Source: JAEYLA01 sp035561315
Lineage (GTDB): Bacteria; Bacillota; Clostridia; Christensenellales; CAG-138
Reading direction: 5' to 3'
DNA: 15,331 nt
NCBI GenBank assembly: GCA_035561315.1
Contig: DATMXR010000208.1
Location: 1 to 15,331 of the forward strand
Of this stretch, positions 12,580-15,331 are shown in pieces. The translations under genes and the position numbers were made by a program. The notes beneath the pieces are model-generated. The model saw only the letters and a list, made by a program, of their open reading frames with translations. It had not been told where the DNA came from and did not search any database. The number at the start of each line of letters is the position of its first letter. Position 1 is the first letter of the stretch.

Positions 12580-14058
12580 ATGGATAGAATGGAGCTGTAT
12601 CAGGATATCGCGAAGCGCACCCAGGGCGATATCTACATCGGCGTGGTCGGCCCCGTGCGGACAGGGAAATCGACGTTCATCAAGCGCTTCATGGATCATT
12701 TGATTTTGCCCGGCATTGACAACGAGTATGTCCGCGCGCGCGTGGTGGACGAAATGCCGCAAAGCGGCACGGGGAAGACCATCATGACCACCCAGCCGAA
12801 ATTCGTGCCCAACGAGGCGGTGCGCCTGGAGCTGGGTGATAACGCGCACTGCAACGTCCGCATGGTGGATTGCGTGGGGTATTGGGTGCCGGGCGCGATC
12901 GGCCACATGGAGGCGGATACGCCGCGCATGGTGCGCACCCCGTGGTTCGACTATGAGATTCCCTTTGAGGAGGCGGCGGAGCTCGGCACGCGCAAGGTCA
13001 TTACGGACCACTCCACCATCGGCGTCGTTATGACCACCGACGGGAGCATCACCGATCTCCCGCGCGAAAGCTATGTCGAGGCGGAGCAGCGCGTGGTGGA
13101 TGAATTGAAGGTCACCGGCAAGCCGTTCGTCATCGTCATCAACAGCACGGACCCGGACGGCCCATACTGCCAGGCGCTGCGGGATGACCTTACGGAGCGG
13201 TACGGCGTGAGCGTGGTGACGCTGGACGCGCTCAACATGTCAAGCCCCGCCGCAAGCGACCTTTTGGAGAACGTGCTTATGGAGTTCCCGCTCGCGGAGC
13301 TGTTCATCCGCCTGCCCGGGTACATGATGGAGCTAAACCAGGACCATCCCATCATGCAGCGGGTGGTAGGGCCCATCCGGGAGCAGATGTCCTCCCTTTC
13401 CCGCGTGAAGGATTACAGGACCATGTGCGCTTCGCTGAGCGGCCTCGAGCGCTTCAACCCATGCGCCGTGGAATCGGTGGATATGGGCACGGGTTGCGCG
13501 ACATTGAACCTCGTGCCGGAAGAGGGCATGTTCTATGATATCCTGAGCCAGGAATGCGGCTTCGAGATCGGGGACGATTACGAGCTGATGAGCGCGCTCA
13601 AGAGCTTTGCCGCTGCCAAGCGCGCGTACGACCGCGTCGCGGGCGCTTTGGAGAGCGCGCAGACGCTGGGCTACGGCATGGTGCCGCCCTCCATAGACGA
13701 AATGGAACTGGAGGAGCCGGAGATCATACAGCAGGGCAACAAGTTCGGCGTGCGGCTCAAGGCGAAGTCCTCCGGGCTCCAGCTGTTCCGCGTGGATATG
13801 CAGACAGAAGTCAACCCCATCGTGGGAAGCGCGGAACAGTCCGAAGCGCTGATGAATTACCTGATGGAGCGGTTTGAAAAGGACCCGGCCGCCATATGGG
13901 AGACCAACATATTCGGCAAAAACCTCTACGACCTTGTGCGCGACAGCATGGCGGGCAAGGCGGGGAAAATGCCGGAGGCCGTGCAGCAGAAGCTGCAAAA
14001 GACGCTGCAGCGCATCGCCAACGACGGCTGCAACGGGCTGATTTGCATCCTGCTTTAA
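12580..14058 (+). CDS. spoIVA: Stage IV sporulation protein A (spore coat morphogenetic ATPase)
   Basis: 492 residues, the same length as the Bacillus subtilis protein. Walker A is GPVRTGKS at 24-31 with Lys30. Thr70 and Thr71 (TIMTTQPKF) and Asp97 in MVDCVGYWVPGA match the ATPase residues known there. The C-terminus ends in GCNGLICILL, the conserved tail used for localisation. SpoIVA hydrolyses ATP to polymerise around the forespore as the base layer of the coat, and is needed for cortex formation. SD AAGGAGG eight bases before the ATG. It stands alone, followed by a strong terminator. Its presence, complete, argues that the organism makes endospores. Confidence 0.98.
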   Translation: MDRMELYQDIAKRTQGDIYIGVVGPVRTGKSTFIKRFMDHLILPGIDNEYVRARVVDEMPQSGTGKTIMTTQPKFVPNEAVRLELGDNAHCNVRMVDCVGYWVPGAIGHMEADTPRMVRTPWFDYEIPFEEAAELGTRKVITDHSTIGVVMTTDGSITDLPRESYVEAEQRVVDELKVTGKPFVIVINSTDPDGPYCQALRDDLTERYGVSVVTLDALNMSSPAASDLLENVLMEFPLAELFIRLPGYMMELNQDHPIMQRVVGPIREQMSSLSRVKDYRTMCASLSGLERFNPCAVESVDMGTGCATLNLVPEEGMFYDILSQECGFEIGDDYELMSALKSFAAAKRAYDRVAGALESAQTLGYGMVPPSIDEMELEEPEIIQQGNKFGVRLKAKSSGLQLFRVDMQTEVNPIVGSAEQSEALMNYLMERFEKDPAAIWETNIFGKNLYDLVRDSMAGKAGKMPEAVQQKLQKTLQRIANDGCNGLICILL

Positions 14059-14080
14059 CAGAAATCCCCGGTTTTATCGC

Positions 14081-14114
14081 AAAAGCCGCGCGGCATGCCG
14101 CCGCGCGGCTTTTT
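14081..14114. terminator. Strong intrinsic terminator after spoIVA
   Basis: AAAAGCCGCGCGGC (14081-14094), loop ATGCC, GCCGCGCGGCTTTT (14100-14113) with T5. Perfect 14-bp stem, 22 bases after the stop. Confidence 0.93.
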
Positions 14115-14131
14115 GCATAGAAAAAATATAG

Positions 14132-14152
14132 GCGCGCCAACGGATTTCGCGC
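14132..14152 (+). repeat. Second copy of the GCGCG..AACGGATTT..CGCGC motif
   Basis: Nearly identical to 5831-5852 apart from two small gaps. Here it lies about 50 bases before the -35 of the ABC transporter promoter, downstream of the spoIVA terminator. Function unknown. Confidence 0.5.
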
Positions 14153-14201
14153 GGTTTCGTGTGCGCTTATACGGGAAAAATGCAATTTTATTACACATAC
14201 A

Positions 14202-14230
14202 TTGCGCGGGGGGCATGGGATGTGTATAAT
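14202..14230 (+). promoter_or_regulatory. Promoter of the ABC transporter operon
   Basis: TTGCGC (14202-14207), 17-base spacer ending in TGTG, then a perfect TATAAT (14225-14230) with extended -10 character. It lies directly before the 10-codon leader frame and about 80 bases before the lipoprotein gene. Confidence 0.8.
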
Positions 14231-14246
14231 AAAAAAGGAGTTCACA

Positions 14247-14279
14247 ATGGCGCCTTATTCCGGTTATCCCAAGTATTGA
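14247..14279 (+). CDS. Possible 10-codon leader peptide before the ABC transporter
   Basis: ATG at 14247 encodes MAPYSGYPKY and stops at TGA (14277-14279). AAAAAAGGAG with six bases of spacing is an excellent SD, and the TATAAT box ends only 17 bases before the ATG. Transcription would start near position 14237, close to the SD, so the start site decides whether the SD is intact in the mRNA. Three of ten residues are Tyr and two Pro. The transporter gene starts 32 bases later. A regulatory leader is possible, but no attenuator stem is obvious beyond the small hairpin at 14290-14310. Confidence 0.4.
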   Translation: MAPYSGYPKY

Positions 14280-14289
14280 GTTATATATC

Positions 14290-14310
14290 AAAAAGCGGGA
14301 GGAGCTTTTT
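14290..14310 (+). promoter_or_regulatory. SD presented in a hairpin loop
   Basis: AAAAAGC (14290-14296) and GCTTTTT (14304-14310) pair perfectly around GGGAGGA (14297-14303), which is the SD of the lipoprotein gene (ATG at 14312). The stem is weak (two G-C pairs). It may display the SD or, with its T-run, act as a weak attenuator. Confidence 0.5.
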
Positions 14311-14311
14311 T

Positions 14312-15331
14312 ATGAAGAAAAGCCTAGTTGTTCTTGTCGCCGTGCTTTTGTGCATGGCAGTGACGGTGAGCGCGTGCGCGCCCGCGTCGTCGGGCGGGGA
14401 AAAGGTCATCAAAATCGGCGTGTTCGAGCCGCAGACCGGCGAAAACGGCGGCGGCGGGTTCCAGGAGGTGCTGGGCGTCCGCTATGCGAATCAGGTCTAT
14501 CCCACCGTGGACATCAACGGCGAAACCTACAAAATAGAGCTTGTGGAAGCGGATAACAAATCCGACAAGACGGAGGCCGTTTCCGCCGCCCAGACTTTGA
14601 TCAGCAAAGGCTGCAAGGTCATCGTCGGCTCCTACGGTTCCGGCGTGTCCATTGCCGCGGGCGAAATTTTCAAGGATGCGAAGGTCCCGGCGATCGGCGC
14701 TTCCTGCACCAACCCGCAGGTCACTTTGGGCAACGATTATTACTTCCGCGTCTGCTTCCTGGACCCCTTCCAGGGCACCGTTATGGCCAACTACGCCATA
14801 CAGGAAGGCGCAAAGACCGCGGCCGTCATCACCCAGCTGGGCGACGACTATTCCTCCGGCCTTGGCAACTTCTATAAGGACGCGTTCGTGAAGCTTGGCG
14901 GCACGATCGTTTCGGAGGAACAGTTCCAGACCGGCCAGACGGATTTTAAAGCCATACTCACCAATATTAAGGCTACGAACCCTGACGTCATATTCGCGCC
15001 CTCCTCCATTCAGGTGGCCCCGCTGGTTATCCAGCAGGCGCGCGAGCTTGGCATCACCGCAAATATCATGGCGGGCGATACGTGGGAGAATTCCTCCATC
15101 ATTGAAAACGCGGGCGAATACGCCGAGGGCGTGGTGCTCTCCACGTTCTTTGACGACGCCGACCCGGCGACCGCCGAGGCGGAAAAGTTCATCACCGGCT
15201 TTAAAAAGTTCCTTGTGGAAAACAAGCAGTCCGAAATCATTCCCGCCGTTTCCGCGCTGGGGTACGACGCGTACCTGACGGCCATTGCCGCCATCAAGGC
15301 CGCCGGCTCCGCCGATTCCACCGCCATACGG
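14312..15331 (+). CDS. Branched-chain-amino-acid-type ABC transporter substrate-binding lipoprotein (partial)
   Basis: Open from ATG 14312 to the right edge (340 codons), so the C-terminus is missing. A lipoprotein signal ends in VSA-Cys22 (lipobox), giving a lipid-anchored extracellular protein. The mature part shows the periplasmic-binding fold type I of the LivJ/LivK family: IKIGVFEPQTGENGGGG, AAQTLISKGCKVIVGSYGSG, VPAIGASCTNPQVT, TDFKAILTNIKATNPDVIFA, and ALGYDAYLTAIAAIKAAGS. It should capture an amino acid or similar small solute and hand it to LivH/M-like permeases, presumably encoded just outside the window. The TGENG segment near the start of the binding fold is in the usual ligand-contact region. 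The actual ligand is unknown. Single promoter upstream. Confidence 0.93.
   Translation, partial: MKKSLVVLVAVLLCMAVTVSACAPASSGGEKVIKIGVFEPQTGENGGGGFQEVLGVRYANQVYPTVDINGETYKIELVEADNKSDKTEAVSAAQTLISKGCKVIVGSYGSGVSIAAGEIFKDAKVPAIGASCTNPQVTLGNDYYFRVCFLDPFQGTVMANYAIQEGAKTAAVITQLGDDYSSGLGNFYKDAFVKLGGTIVSEEQFQTGQTDFKAILTNIKATNPDVIFAPSSIQVAPLVIQQARELGITANIMAGDTWENSSIIENAGEYAEGVVLSTFFDDADPATAEAEKFITGFKKFLVENKQSEIIPAVSALGYDAYLTAIAAIKAAGSADSTAIR

Overview
The window looks like a chromosomal segment from a spore-forming, GC-rich member of the Bacillota, probably an anaerobic clostridium. The evidence is a full-length stage IV sporulation gene (spoIVA), a perfect CIRCE heat-shock operator, strong Shine-Dalgarno (SD) sites in front of most genes, and Clostridia-typical families (PF06541 membrane protein, YuxH-like EAL-HDOD protein, ECF sigma/anti-sigma pair). 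I cannot name the genus. I saw no phage, conjugation or CRISPR genes and no intact transposase. Most genes are housekeeping or single-gene units.

Layout. 1-998 (minus): an ECF-type sigma factor followed by a membrane-anchored anti-sigma-like protein that runs off the left edge. 999-1405: a 407-base divergent intergenic region rich in inverted repeats. 1406-2620 (plus): a degenerate EAL-HDOD signalling protein, meeting head-on with no spare base a minus-strand pair, a YgjP-type metallopeptidase followed by YjbQ (3735-2621). 3736-4011: divergent regulatory region with a promoter for that pair and, facing the other way, CIRCE plus a 12-codon leader reading frame in front of hsp20 (4012-4440). 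4493-5671 (minus): an MFS transporter. 5913-7032 (plus): a Crp/Fnr-family regulator followed by thioredoxin. 7220-8062 (minus): Mrp/NBP35-type ATPase, convergent with thioredoxin across a bidirectional terminator. 8482-11337 (plus): galE, nagA and a small membrane protein whose SD lies inside the nagA terminator hairpin. 11686-12432: YdcF/DUF218 membrane protein. 12580-14058: spoIVA. 14312 to the right edge: lipoprotein substrate-binding component of a branched-chain-amino-acid-type ABC transporter, preceded by a good promoter and a 10-codon leader reading frame.

Functional threads: stress and redox (HrcA-controlled Hsp20, Crp/Fnr regulator, thioredoxin, Mrp Fe-S carrier), amino-sugar and sugar-nucleotide metabolism (nagA, galE), envelope and sporulation (YdcF, spoIVA), and solute uptake (MFS, ABC transporter).

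I found no clear new multi-gene system. The most unusual signals are in the gaps between genes: two short leader reading frames with good SDs, SD sites built into hairpins, a near-identical ~21-base motif upstream of two unrelated genes, a tandem duplication inside a terminator, and several clusters of tight hairpins that look like dispersed repeat elements.
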